Shown here: one piece after another, positions 16,796 to 25,765 of the stretch
Position numbering within the stretch: the first letter of the stretch is position 1
Layout of the letters: every line of letters begins with the position of its first letter
DNA from: an uncultured Bacteroidales bacterium
GTDB taxonomy: Bacteria; Bacteroidota; Bacteroidia; Bacteroidales; ML635J-15
Direction of reading: 5' to 3'
Assembly: GCA_937899245.1 (NCBI GenBank)
Contig: CALDKB010000025.1
Location: 43,573 to 107,572, forward strand
Length of the DNA: 64,000 nucleotides
Position numbers and translations under genes: made by a program
Notes under the pieces: generated by a model
Databases searched by the model: none
Told to the model about the DNA's origin: nothing
The model's input: the letters and a program-made list of their open reading frames with translations, nothing else

Positions 16796-19700
16796 TTATT
16801 CAAGATTAATTTTCAAGCACAAACCTCTTAATTCGTGCAACAGCACGTTCAATGATTCTGGAATTCCAGGAACCGGCATCTGTTCGCCCTTAACGATGCT
16901 TTCGTATGTCTTTGCCCTACCGACAACATCATCAGACTTAACGGTAAGTATTTCCTGCAATACATTTGCAGCACCGAAAGCTTCGAGAGCCCAAACTTCC
17001 ATTTCACCGAAACGCTGACCACCAAACTGAGCCTTACCGCCAAGTGGCTGCTGAGTAATCAATGAGTATGGACCTATTGAACGAGCATGCATCTTATCCT
17101 CAACCATGTGGCCTAACTTAAGCATGTAGATGACACCTACGGTTGCTGGTTGGTCAAACATTCTACCTGTACCGCCATCATACAACCAAGTCTTACCATA
17201 CTTAGGAACGCCTGCCTTTTCGGTATATTCACATATCTGTTCTAGACTTGCACCATCGAAGATAGGTGTTGCAAATTTGCAACCCAAAACTCTACCAGCC
17301 CAACCGAGAACGGTTTCGTAAATCTGACCGAGGTTCATACGAGAAGGCACACCCAATGGGTTAAGTACGATATCAACAGGAGTACCATCATCAAGGAAAG
17401 GCATATCTTCCTGGCGTACGATACGTGCGAGGATACCCTTGTTACCGTGACGACCTGCGAGTTTATCACCTACTCTGATAACACGCTTGCTAGCAAGGTA
17501 TACCTTAGCAAGCTGCATGATGCCTGCTGGAAGTTCATCTCCGATTGTTATATCAAGCTTTTCTCTTCTATATGCACCGGTAATCTTCTTGTATTCAACC
17601 ATATAGTTGAACAAGATCTTTGCTATCTGATCGTTGCGTGACTTATCTGTTGTCCACTTGTTTGGATTAACATTGATAAAATCAACACCTTGCAACAATT
17701 TCTGGGTGTACTTTACACCTTTCTGTATAACAACCTGGTCCAAGTTGTCCTTTACGCCCTGAGAAGTCTTGCCGTTTACAAGAACAAACAATTTGTCGAT
17801 TAGGACATCTTTCAACTTGTCCAAATCTTTCTTTTCGCGTTCTTCGATAGCTTCGACCAAGAGCTTGTCCTGATTCTTAATCTTTCTGTCCTTAACACTT
17901 CTAGAGAACAGCTTCTTATCGATGACAACACCGCTAGTAGACGGAGAAGCCTTCAAAGAAGCATCCTTAACATCACCGGCCTTATCACCGAAGATAGCTC
18001 TCAAAAGTTTTTCTTCTGGAGAAGGATCACTTTCACCCTTAGGTGTAATCTTACCGATCATGATGTCACCCGGCTTTACTCTAGCACCTACACGAATAAT
18101 ACCATTTTCATCAAGATCCTTAGTTGCAGTTTCGCTAACATTTGGAATATCGGAAGTAAGTTCTTCCATACCACGTTTAGTTTCACGAACCTCAAGCTGG
18201 TAATCGGTAATGTGGATTGAAGTGAAAAAGTCCTCTCTTACTACTCTTTCGTTAAGAACAATTGCATCCTCGTAGTTATAACCCTTCCAAGGCATGAATG
18301 CTACCTTAAGGTTTCTACCCAATGCGAGGTCACCACCCTGAGTGCCGTAGCCTTCTGTTAGAATTGTGCCCTTTTCAACACGCTGTCCCCTAGTAACAAC
18401 AGGACGAAGGTTAACGCATGTATTCTGGTTGGTCTTTCTAAACTTCGGAATTTTATATTCTACTGAATCGCCGACAAAGCTTATGAATCTTTCTTCGTCA
18501 GTTCTGTCATACTTAATAATAATCTTTTCTGCATCAACATATTCAACGACACCAGTACCTTCTGCTACCAAAAGGATTCTAGAGTCCTTTGCAACCATGT
18601 GCTCGATACCGGTTCCAACAATTGGAGCTTCCGGACGAAGCAACGGCACTGCCTGACGCATCATGTTAGATCCCATCAATGCACGGTTAGCATCATCGTG
18701 TTCAAGGAATGGAATCAAAGAAGCTGCTATTGAAGAGATCTGGTTTGGAGCAACGTCCATAAGTTCAACCTCCTCAGGAGTAACAACGACATAGTCGCCT
18801 TCCTTTCTAGCCTTTACCCTATTGCTAAGGAAATTACCCTTGTCGTCAACTTCTGCGTTTGCCTGGGCAACAATCTTTCCAGTTTCCTGTTCTGCGCTCA
18901 AGTAAACTATATCATCGAAACCAACAGCATTGTCAGTTACGCGTCTGTATGGAGTTTCAATAAAACCAAGGTCATTAATCTTTGCATAAACACAAAGAGA
19001 AGAAATCAAACCGATATTTGGACCTTCTGGAGTTTCAATAGGACACAAACGACCATAGTGAGTATAGTGAACGTCACGGACTTCGAAACCGGCTCTTTCA
19101 CGCGACAAACCGCCAGGACCTAAAGCAGACAATCTTCTCTTGTGAGTCATTTCTGCCAATGGGTTAATCTGGTCCATGAACTGGGACAACTGGTTTGTAC
19201 CGAAGAAAGAATTGATAACAGACGACAAAATCTTAGAGTTGATAAGATCCATTGGATGGAAAACTTCGTTGTCGCGAACATTCATTCTTTCCCTGATAGT
19301 ACGAGCCATACGAGCAAGTCCGACATTGAATTGGTTTGCAAGCTGTTCGCCTACGGTTCTTACTCTACGGTTGCTCAAGTGGTCGATATCATCAACGTCT
19401 GCCTTGGAGTTGATAAGTTCGATCAAATATTTAATGATGGCAATGATATCTTCCTTTGTCAACACTTTAGTAGTATCCGGAACATCAAGAGCCAACTTCT
19501 GGTTAATTCTATAACGACCTACATCACCGAGATCGTATCTCTTGTCGGAGAAGAACAACTTATCTATAACATCACGTGCGGTTGCTTCGTCAGGTGGTTC
19601 TGAGTTTCTCAACTGACGGTAGATGTAATAAACAGCTTCCTTTTCTGAATTGCAGGTATCTTTCTGCAATGTATTATAAATAATTGCATGGTCTGAGATT

Positions 19701-20599
19701 TTCTGGTTTTCCTTATGAAGAAGGATAGCCTTCACGCCAGACTCAACAATCATATCAATATGTTCATTTGTCAGTTCTGTTTCTCTGTCGAGAATAATTT
19801 CATTTCTTTCCAAAGATACAACTTCAGCGGTATCTTCGTCAACGAAATCTTCGGTCCAAGTTTTCAAAACTCTTGCGGCAAGCTTTCTTCCGACAACCTT
19901 TTTCAAAGCAGTCTTCGAAACCTTTACTTCGTCTGCCAAGTCAAAGATTTCAAGAATATCCTTATCGTTTTCGAAACCGATTGCTCTTAAAAGAGTAGTA
20001 ACTGGCAATTTCTTTTTTCTGTCGATATACGCATACATCACTGTATTGATATCGGTAGCAAATTCTATCCAAGCACCTTTAAAAGGTATAACTCTAGCTG
20101 AATACAATTTAGTACCGTTTGTATGCATTGACTGGCTAAAGAAAACACCAGGCGACCTATGCAACTGAGATACAACTACACGTTCAGCGCCGTTAATTAC
20201 GAAAGTTCCGCTAGGAGTCATATAAGGGACTGTGCCCAACCAAACATCTTGTACGGAATCTTCAAAATCCTCGTGTTCCTCGTCGCTGCATGTCAATCTC
20301 AACTTTGCCTTTAATGGCACGCAGTAAGTAAGACCTCTGTCTATACATTGTTCTATGCTGTATCTTGGCGGATCAAGAGTATAGTCTAGGAACTGGAGTT
20401 CGAAATTGTTTCTGGTATCGGTTATAGGGAAGTTTTCTGCAAAAACCTGATATAAGCCCTCCGACTTTCTTTGTTCTGCTGTGGAATCTAGCTGAACAAA
20501 TTCTTTAAACGATTTTATTTGGATTTCCAAGAAATCTGGATATTCCAGCTGATTTCTTGTTGTTGAAAAATTAATTCTTTGATTTGTATTAACAGCCAT
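16796..20599 (-). CDS. rpoB: DNA-directed RNA polymerase subunit beta
   Basis: The 1267-residue beta subunit. The rifampicin-region sequence QLSQFMDQINPLAEMTHKRR and the following SALGPGG are easily aligned to E. coli; the equivalents of D516, H526 and S531 are present, while the position equivalent to N518 is Ile. The C-terminal segments GGKAQFGGQRFGEMEVWALE and the KSDDVVGR stretch are intact. It is preceded by rplL with a 91-base spacer holding a hairpin and followed by rpoC. The start MAVNTNQRINF is the only sensible one. Confidence 0.99.
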   Translation of the reverse strand: MAVNTNQRINFSTTRNQLEYPDFLEIQIKSFKEFVQLDSTAEQRKSEGLYQVFAENFPITDTRNNFELQFLDYTLDPPRYSIEQCIDRGLTYCVPLKAKLRLTCSDEEHEDFEDSVQDVWLGTVPYMTPSGTFVINGAERVVVSQLHRSPGVFFSQSMHTNGTKLYSARVIPFKGAWIEFATDINTVMYAYIDRKKKLPVTTLLRAIGFENDKDILEIFDLADEVKVSKTALKKVVGRKLAARVLKTWTEDFVDEDTAEVVSLERNEIILDRETELTNEHIDMIVESGVKAILLHKENQKISDHAIIYNTLQKDTCNSEKEAVYYIYRQLRNSEPPDEATARDVIDKLFFSDKRYDLGDVGRYRINQKLALDVPDTTKVLTKEDIIAIIKYLIELINSKADVDDIDHLSNRRVRTVGEQLANQFNVGLARMARTIRERMNVRDNEVFHPMDLINSKILSSVINSFFGTNQLSQFMDQINPLAEMTHKRRLSALGPGGLSRERAGFEVRDVHYTHYGRLCPIETPEGPNIGLISSLCVYAKINDLGFIETPYRRVTDNAVGFDDIVYLSAEQETGKIVAQANAEVDDKGNFLSNRVKARKEGDYVVVTPEEVELMDVAPNQISSIAASLIPFLEHDDANRALMGSNMMRQAVPLLRPEAPIVGTGIEHMVAKDSRILLVAEGTGVVEYVDAEKIIIKYDRTDEERFISFVGDSVEYKIPKFRKTNQNTCVNLRPVVTRGQRVEKGTILTEGYGTQGGDLALGRNLKVAFMPWKGYNYEDAIVLNERVVREDFFTSIHITDYQLEVRETKRGMEELTSDIPNVSETATKDLDENGIIRVGARVKPGDIMIGKITPKGESDPSPEEKLLRAIFGDKAGDVKDASLKASPSTSGVVIDKKLFSRSVKDRKIKNQDKLLVEAIEEREKKDLDKLKDVLIDKLFVLVNGKTSQGVKDNLDQVVIQKGVKYTQKLLQGVDFINVNPNKWTTDKSRNDQIAKILFNYMVEYKKITGAYRREKLDITIGDELPAGIMQLAKVYLASKRVIRVGDKLAGRHGNKGILARIVRQEDMPFLDDGTPVDIVLNPLGVPSRMNLGQIYETVLGWAGRVLGCKFATPIFDGASLEQICEYTEKAGVPKYGKTWLYDGGTGRMFDQPATVGVIYMLKLGHMVEDKMHARSIGPYSLITQQPLGGKAQFGGQRFGEMEVWALEAFGAANVLQEILTVKSDDVVGRAKTYESIVKGEQMPVPGIPESLNVLLHELRGLCLKINLE

Positions 20600-20635
20600 T
20601 GATGCAAAATTTTAAAAATGAACCTAAACCAACAA

Positions 20636-20667
20636 AGGTTTAAAACCCCCGAGGGGGTTCTAAACCT
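20636..20667 (-). promoter_or_regulatory. Hairpin in the rplL-rpoB spacer, candidate attenuator or processing site
   Basis: The spacer carries a long hairpin: AGGTTTAAAACCCCC against GGGGGTTCTAAACCT, with one mismatch and a tight loop around GA. On the minus strand it is followed by AAACCTTTG-like sequence and not by a T-run, so it is not a standard terminator. In other bacteria the rplL-rpoB gap holds an attenuator and RNase III site; a similar role here is inference. Confidence 0.6.
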
Positions 20668-20690
20668 ATAAATTATACAACAAAAGTCGT

Positions 20691-21068
20691 TTATTTAAGT
20701 TCAACTTCTGCTCCAACTTCTTCCAACTGCTTCTTCAAAGATTCTGCTTCGTCCTTTGCAATAGCTTCCTTTACTGGTTTTGGAGCTGCGTCAACTAATT
20801 CCTTAGCTTCCTTCAATCCGAGGCCTGTCAAAGTCTTAACAACCTTAACAACGTCCAATTTCTTAGGACCTGCTGCCTTCAAGATAACATCAAATTCAGT
20901 TTTTTCTTCAGCTGCTGCTGCTGCTGGTCCTGCTGCTGGTCCTGCTACTGCTACTGCTGCTGCTGCTGGTTCAATACCATATTCTTCCTTCAAGATGTTT
21001 GCTAATTCGTTTACGTCTTTAACAGTAAGATTAACTAATTCTTCTGCCAATTGTTTAAGATCTGCCAT
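20691..21068 (-). CDS. rplL: 50S ribosomal protein L7/L12
   Basis: The 125-residue stalk protein has an N-terminal dimerisation helix (LAEELVNLTVKDVNELANIL), an Ala/Gly/Pro-rich hinge (about residues 35-55) and a C-terminal domain with EKTEFDVILKAAGPKKLDVVK-like sequence that binds translation factors. It follows rplJ by 34 bases, the usual order. Confidence 0.98.
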   Translation of the reverse strand: MADLKQLAEELVNLTVKDVNELANILKEEYGIEPAAAAVAVAGPAAGPAAAAAEEKTEFDVILKAAGPKKLDVVKVVKTLTGLGLKEAKELVDAAPKPVKEAIAKDEAESLKKQLEEVGAEVELK

Positions 21069-21102
21069 TTTTATAAAATTTTAACTTTTTAACTTTAATT
21101 TT

Positions 21103-21621
21103 TTATTCTCTCTCTGATAAGGTTTTTACTAAACCTCCTAATAAATTTTTGCCTGATTCGAGTTGTCCCAATACGGTCTTCATCGGCGACTGCAACAATA
21201 ATATAACATCACCAATAAGTTCTTCCTTAGACTTAAGACTTGCAAGAGCCTCAAGGTTCGATTGTCCAACGTATACAGATTCTTCTGCGTATGCGCCCTT
21301 GAATAAAGGCTTATCGCTCTTCTGGTTCAATTCCTTAATAAGTTTTGCTGGTACATTTGCTGTATTGCAGAACATTATTGCAGAGTTTTCAACCAATACC
21401 GGATACAATTCTTCGTAATCGCTACCTAAACGCTCTAATGCTTTTCTAAAAAAGGTATTCTTAACAACAATCAGTTCAATGTCTTTCTCGAAGCATTTCT
21501 TTCTAAGCAAATATGTCTGCTTAGCGTTCAATCCTGAAATGTCTGCTACGTAGAAGTGATTGTACTGTTCTACTGTAGACTTCAGGCTCTCGATAAGAGC
21601 ATTTTTGTCTTCTCGTTTCAT
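21103..21621 (-). CDS. rplJ: 50S ribosomal protein L10
   Basis: The 172-residue L10 anchors L7/L12 dimers to the 23S rRNA. The N-terminal RNA-binding part (FYVADISGLNAKQTYLLRKK) and a C-terminal L12-binding helix (TVLGQLESGKNLLGGLVKTL) are visible. It lies between rplA and rplL in the conserved operon. Only 12 bases separate it from rplA, so no separate leader for L10 autoregulation fits between the two genes. Confidence 0.97.
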   Translation of the reverse strand: MKREDKNALIESLKSTVEQYNHFYVADISGLNAKQTYLLRKKCFEKDIELIVVKNTFFRKALERLGSDYEELYPVLVENSAIMFCNTANVPAKLIKELNQKSDKPLFKGAYAEESVYVGQSNLEALASLKSKEELIGDVILLLQSPMKTVLGQLESGKNLLGGLVKTLSERE

Positions 21622-21633
21622 ACTCGTGTGTTA

Positions 21634-22326
21634 CTAATTAATTGTTTTTGTATCGATTTCTATTCCAGGACTCATTGTACTAGAAAGGTAAACGCTCTTT
21701 ACGTATGTACCCTTTGCTGCTGTTGGTTTCAACTTAAGGATAGTCTGAAGCAATTCGTTTGCATTATCAACGATCTTGTTTGCTTCGAATGAAACCTTAC
21801 CAATACCTGCGTGGATTATACCGAACTTATCAACCTTGAAGTCGATTTTACCCTTCTTTACATCCTCTACTGCCTTGCCGATTTCCATTGTGACGGTACC
21901 AGTTTTTGGGTTTGGCATCAAGCCTCTTGGACCTAATACGCGACCTAATTTACCGATTTTTGCCATCACCATTGGCATAGTGATAATGATGTCAACATCT
22001 GTCCATCCTCCTTGGATTTTCTCGATGTAATCATCCAAACCTACAAAATCAGCTCCTGCATCCTTTGCTTCCTGTTCCTTTTCTGGTGTACACAATACCA
22101 AAACGCGAACCTGCTTTCCGGTTCCGTGTGGCAATGTGGTGATACCTCTTACCATCTGATTGGCCTTACGAGGATCTACACCTAGACGAACGTCCAAATC
22201 TACTGATGCGTCGAACTTAGTGTAAGTTATTTCCTTTACCAACTTAGCAGCTTCCTGAAGATCGTACTTCTTGCCATTTTCTATTTTAGACAAAGCAACT
22301 TTTCTTTTCTTACTAATTTTTGTCAT
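21634..22326 (-). CDS. rplA: 50S ribosomal protein L1
   Basis: The 230-residue L1 protein has the family signature around KTGTVTMEIGKAVEDVKKGK and the N-terminal part with TKFDASVDLDVRLGVDPRKA. It binds the 23S rRNA L1 stalk and represses its own operon in other bacteria. It follows rplK by 17 bases. Confidence 0.98.
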   Translation of the reverse strand: MTKISKKRKVALSKIENGKKYDLQEAAKLVKEITYTKFDASVDLDVRLGVDPRKANQMVRGITTLPHGTGKQVRVLVLCTPEKEQEAKDAGADFVGLDDYIEKIQGGWTDVDIIITMPMVMAKIGKLGRVLGPRGLMPNPKTGTVTMEIGKAVEDVKKGKIDFKVDKFGIIHAGIGKVSFEANKIVDNANELLQTILKLKPTAAKGTYVKSVYLSSTMSPGIEIDTKTIN

Positions 22327-22343
22327 TTCAAAAAGTACTTTAA

Positions 22344-22793
22344 TTATTTCTTAATTGGAGAATCACCCTTTACAGCGATACCCATACTTCTAGCTGTTCC
22401 TGCTACCATGCTCATTGCTGAGTCAACAGTAAATGCATTCATGTCGACCATCTTGCCTTCTGCAATAGTCTTTACCTGATCCCAGGTAATTGAGCCGACC
22501 TTGGTGCGGTTAGGTTCTGAAGAACCCTTCTTTACCTTTGCAACTTCCATCAACTGTACAGCAACCGGTGGAGTCTTTACTACAAAGTCAAATGACTTGT
22601 CACTATAATAAGTGATTACGACTGGCAATACCTTGCCTGCCAACTCTGGCTTCTGCGTTCTGCCGTTGAACTGCTTGCAGAATTCCATGATGTTCAAGCC
22701 CTTTGAACCTAAAGCTGGACCAACCGGAGGAGCTGGATTTGCAGCACCACCTTTAATTTGCAGCTTAATAAAACCGCCAATTTGTTTTGCCAT
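22344..22793 (-). CDS. rplK: 50S ribosomal protein L11
   Basis: The 149-residue L11 protein. The N-terminal IKLQIKGGAANPAPPVGPAL and the C-terminal RNA-binding part with GTARSMGIAVKG are typical. L11 forms the GTPase-associated centre with L10. It follows nusG by 23 bases. Confidence 0.98.
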   Translation of the reverse strand: MAKQIGGFIKLQIKGGAANPAPPVGPALGSKGLNIMEFCKQFNGRTQKPELAGKVLPVVITYYSDKSFDFVVKTPPVAVQLMEVAKVKKGSSEPNRTKVGSITWDQVKTIAEGKMVDMNAFTVDSAMSMVAGTARSMGIAVKGDSPIKK

Positions 22794-22816
22794 AACTTTT
22801 TGTTATTAACTTAAGA

Positions 22817-23362
22817 TTACTCTTTTTCGACTTGCATGAAGCGGAGTTCTAATGGTGTCTTTCTGCCAAAAATGGCAACCATAACCTTTAGTTTCTTCCT
22901 TTCCTCATACACTTCTTCAATAACACCACTGAAACCATTGAAAGGTCCATCTGTAACTTTTACTGCCTCGCCTACAATAAATGGAACTGTGATTTCATCA
23001 GAATTCTCTGATAACTCATCAACCTTGCCCAAAATTCTTGCAGCCTCGTCATTTCTTAAAGGCACAGCCTGCCCATCTTTGGTTCCAAGAAAGCCAATCA
23101 CACCTGTTACATTCTTTATTACATGCTCTACCTCGCCATCGAGTGCGGCATGAATCAGGATATAGCCAGGGAAGAAATTTCTTTCCTTGTGAACTGGTTT
23201 TCCATTTCTAACTTGATAAACTTTTTCTGTTGGAATTAGTACTTGTGAAACTTGCTCGGTCAGGTTTCGATGTTGAATTTCACTTTCCAGATACTCTTTA
23301 ACCTTCTTCTCCTTACCGCTGAGAGCACGTACTACATACCACTTCTTCGTAACTTCTGACAT
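22817..23362 (-). CDS. nusG: Transcription termination/antitermination factor NusG
   Basis: A 181-residue NusG with its N-terminal NGN domain (KKWYVVRALSGKEKKVKEYL, then FFPGYILIHA) and a C-terminal KOW motif (GEAVKVTDGPFNGFSGVIEE). It binds RNA polymerase and affects elongation and termination. The gene lies between secE and rplK as in most bacteria. Confidence 0.98.
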   Translation of the reverse strand: MSEVTKKWYVVRALSGKEKKVKEYLESEIQHRNLTEQVSQVLIPTEKVYQVRNGKPVHKERNFFPGYILIHAALDGEVEHVIKNVTGVIGFLGTKDGQAVPLRNDEAARILGKVDELSENSDEITVPFIVGEAVKVTDGPFNGFSGVIEEVYEERKKLKVMVAIFGRKTPLELRFMQVEKE

Positions 23363-23386
23363 AACTCCAAACGAAAAAAAACTGGT

Positions 23387-23581
23387 TTAATAAAATAGAC
23401 GGTAAACCCATTCCATAAGACCTTTGAAGCAAAAGTCCATAACGAATATGACTACCGCAAATATTAAGGAAGCAACCATTACCACTATTGCACTACTTTG
23501 AAGTTCTGACCATTTTGGCCAGGTAACTTTCTTTACCAGCTCTTCATATACGCTGGCGAAATATGCTTTTATCTTCTTCAT
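23387..23581 (-). CDS. secE: Preprotein translocase subunit SecE
   Basis: The 64-residue single-span form of SecE. A short amphipathic N-terminus with ELVKKVTWPKWSELQ is followed by one membrane helix (about residues 30-52). It stabilises SecY in the inner membrane. It lies 20 bases after tRNA-Trp and 24 bases before nusG. Confidence 0.96.
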   Translation of the reverse strand: MKKIKAYFASVYEELVKKVTWPKWSELQSSAIVVMVASLIFAVVIFVMDFCFKGLMEWVYRLFY

Positions 23582-23601
23582 TATAGCGTTTATTTTTTTT
23601 G

Positions 23602-23674
23602 CACGGGTAGAGAGGCTCGAACTCCCGACACCTAGTTTTGGAGACTAGTGCTCTACCAACTGAGCTACACCCGT
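23602..23674 (-). tRNA. tRNA-Trp (CCA)
   Basis: A 73-nt cloverleaf with acceptor ACGGGTG paired to TACCCGT, a D arm with AGCTCAGTTGGTAGAGC and a T arm with GTTCGAGCC. The anticodon loop CTCCAAA gives CCA. The discriminator base is G and the 3' CCA is not encoded. It lies between tuf and secE, directly behind the tuf terminator. Confidence 0.97.
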
Positions 23675-23708
23675 AAAAAAGTGATAGGATTATTATTTAT
23701 CCTATCAC
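23675..23708 (-). terminator. Terminator-like hairpin between tuf and tRNA-Trp
   Basis: A perfect 10-bp stem (GTGATAGGAT / ATCCTATCAC, eight-base loop) is followed on the minus strand by six T, which end exactly at the first base of tRNA-Trp. It should end part of the tuf transcripts. Since no promoter fits between it and tRNA-Trp, read-through is needed to express tRNA-Trp, secE and nusG. Confidence 0.8.
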
Positions 23709-23725
23709 TTATAATGTTATTAGTA

Positions 23726-24913
23726 TTAGTCAATGATTTCTGTAATCTGACCAGCACCAACTGTTCTACCACCTTCGCGGATTGCGAAACGAAGACCCTG
23801 ATTCAATGCTACCGGGTAAATCAAAGTAACGTCAATTGTTACGTTATCACCAGGCATTACCATTTCAGTTCCTTCTGGAAGAGCGATTTCACCAGTAATA
23901 TCCAATGTTCTCAAGAAGAACTGTGGACGGTAGTGATTCTGGAATGGAGTATGACGACCACCTTCTTCCTTTGTCAAAACGTATACTTCAGCCTTGAAGT
24001 GAGTGTGTGGGTGGATTGAACCAGGAGCAGCAATAACCTGACCTCTCTTAACTTCGTCCTTATCGATACCACGAAGCAACAAACCTACGTTATCACCAGC
24101 TTCACCTTCGTCCAAAATCTTACGGAACATTTCAACACCAGTTACTGTTGTGTCCTTAAATTCTTCGCTCAAACCTACGATTTGAACCTTGTCACCAGTG
24201 TGGATAACACCAGTTTCAATACGACCTGTAGCAACAGTACCACGACCAGTGATTGAGAATACGTCTTCAACTGGCATCAAGAATGGCTTTTCATTTTCAC
24301 GCTGTGGTAATGGAATCCATGAATCAACTGCATCCATAAGTTCATATACCTTAGCTTCCCATTCTGGTTCTCCGTTCAATGCACCAAGTGCAGAACCACG
24401 GATAACTGGAGTGTTATCACCGTCGAAATCATACTTAGAAAGTAGATCACGAACTTCCATTTCAACAAGATCCAACAATTCTGGATCGTCAACCATATCA
24501 CACTTGTTAAGGAAAACAACCATCTTAGGTACGTTAACCTGCTTTGCCAAAAGAACGTGTTCGTTTGTCTGTGGCATAGGACCATCAGTAGCAGCTACAA
24601 CCAAGATAGCACCATCCATCTGAGCAGCACCTGTTACCATGTTCTTTACGTAGTCGGCGTGACCTGGACAGTCAACGTGTGCATAGTGACGAGTTTCAGT
24701 CTGGTATTCAACGTGTGCAGTGTTGATGGTTATACCTCTTTCCTTTTCTTCTGGAGCGTTGTCGATAGAGTCAAAAGACTTTACTTCTGACAAACCCTTC
24801 TTTGCCAAGCAGTTTGTAATTGCAGAGGTTAATGTGGTCTTACCGTGGTCAACGTGACCGATTGTACCGATATTAACGTGCGGTTTGGTTCTTTCAAATT
24901 TCTCTTTAGCCAT
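23726..24913 (-). CDS. tuf: Translation elongation factor Tu
   Basis: The 395-residue EF-Tu has the GTP-binding motifs GHVDHGKTTLTSA, DCPGHADYV and NKCDMVDD, domain 2, and the C-terminal domain ending in IREGGRTVGAGQITEI. It delivers aminoacyl-tRNA to the ribosome. It is flanked by tRNA-Thr(GGT) upstream and tRNA-Trp downstream. Confidence 0.99.
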   Translation of the reverse strand: MAKEKFERTKPHVNIGTIGHVDHGKTTLTSAITNCLAKKGLSEVKSFDSIDNAPEEKERGITINTAHVEYQTETRHYAHVDCPGHADYVKNMVTGAAQMDGAILVVAATDGPMPQTNEHVLLAKQVNVPKMVVFLNKCDMVDDPELLDLVEMEVRDLLSKYDFDGDNTPVIRGSALGALNGEPEWEAKVYELMDAVDSWIPLPQRENEKPFLMPVEDVFSITGRGTVATGRIETGVIHTGDKVQIVGLSEEFKDTTVTGVEMFRKILDEGEAGDNVGLLLRGIDKDEVKRGQVIAAPGSIHPHTHFKAEVYVLTKEEGGRHTPFQNHYRPQFFLRTLDITGEIALPEGTEMVMPGDNVTIDVTLIYPVALNQGLRFAIREGGRTVGAGQITEIID

Positions 24914-24994
24914 GACTTCAAATATTTACTAAATGATATTAATATTAATTATTTCTTATTACCTTTTACTATACTATATATATACAAAAAATCG

Positions 24995-25066
<72 letters not shown>

Positions 25067-25071
25067 CATTA

Positions 25072-25145
<74 letters not shown>

Positions 25146-25160
25146 CACACGTCCTTGTAG

Positions 25161-25243
25161 TGGGGAGAGAAGGATTCGAACCTCCGAAGTCTTACGACAA
25201 CAGATTTACAGTCTGCTCCAGTTGGCCACTTTGGTATCTCCCC
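25161..25243 (-). tRNA. tRNA-Tyr (GTA)
   Basis: An 83-nt class II tRNA with acceptor GGGGAGA / TCTCCCC and discriminator A. The anticodon loop CTGTAAA gives GTA. The long variable arm (around TGTCGTAAGACTT) is as expected for bacterial tRNA-Tyr. Confidence 0.96.
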
Positions 25244-25257
25244 TAACCATTTTATTG

Positions 25258-25330
25258 AGCCGAAGAACGGATTCGAACCGCCGACCGGCTGATTACAAAT
25301 CAGCTGCTCTACCAGCTGAGCTACTTCGGC
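25258..25330 (-). tRNA. tRNA-Thr (TGT)
   Basis: A 73-nt tRNA with acceptor GCCGAAG / CTTCGGC and anticodon stem GCTGA / TCAGC; the loop TTTGTAA gives anticodon TGT. It is the first gene of the tRNA-tuf operon. Confidence 0.96.
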
Positions 25331-25399
25331 TAAAAAAATAATCATCAACACTCTTAAAGATCGTTTCCCTCGGTCATTTTACATTTCCAAAAGGGACTG

Positions 25400-25430
25400 C
25401 AAATATACATGATTATTTTTTACTACCAAA
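25400..25430 (-). promoter_or_regulatory. Bacteroidetes-type promoter of the tRNA-tuf-secE operon
   Basis: The minus strand has TTTG (25430-25427), exactly 19 bases, then TATATTTG (25407-25400). Both boxes match the primary sigma consensus of Bacteroidetes (TTTG, N19, TAnnTTTG). It lies 70 bases before tRNA-Thr(TGT) and behind hpf. Confidence 0.85.
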
Positions 25431-25447
25431 ATTTTTTCAACATTTTT

Positions 25448-25747
25448 TTAACCACGTTGTTTGTCTTTGGCTTTTACCAACTGCTTTTTTAACGCATCTA
25501 CCGATAAATCAACAGCTTCCTCGAATGTTTCGCACTGACGTTTTGCAAAAAGATCTGTGATTTTTGGTACGTCAAGACTGATTTCTGCAATCTTATTTTC
25601 CTTTGTTTCCGAATTATCGAGGCGTAAAATCACTTCCGCACCCAAAATATTGTCAGCCATCTGCGACAATTTGCTTACTTTCTTCTCAACATAATCCAAC
25701 AACTTTTGATCCGCATCAAAACGAACCGACTGTACTTTTACGTTCAT
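25448..25747 (-). CDS. hpf: Ribosome hibernation-promoting factor, HPF/RaiA family
   Basis: A 99-residue short-form HPF with the typical N-terminus VKVQSVRFDADQKLLDYVEK, a central AEVILRLDN strand and an acidic/basic helix. It binds the 30S subunit in stationary phase. It follows the xer gene by 18 bases, and the tRNA-tuf operon begins right behind it. Confidence 0.92.
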   Translation of the reverse strand: MNVKVQSVRFDADQKLLDYVEKKVSKLSQMADNILGAEVILRLDNSETKENKIAEISLDVPKITDLFAKRQCETFEEAVDLSVDALKKQLVKAKDKQRG

Positions 25748-25765
25748 AATTTTTCCCTTTCTTCT

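Noticed and set aside
19142..19603. 153-codon plus-strand frame within rpoB
   Set aside because: Antisense shadow with no recognisable protein character.
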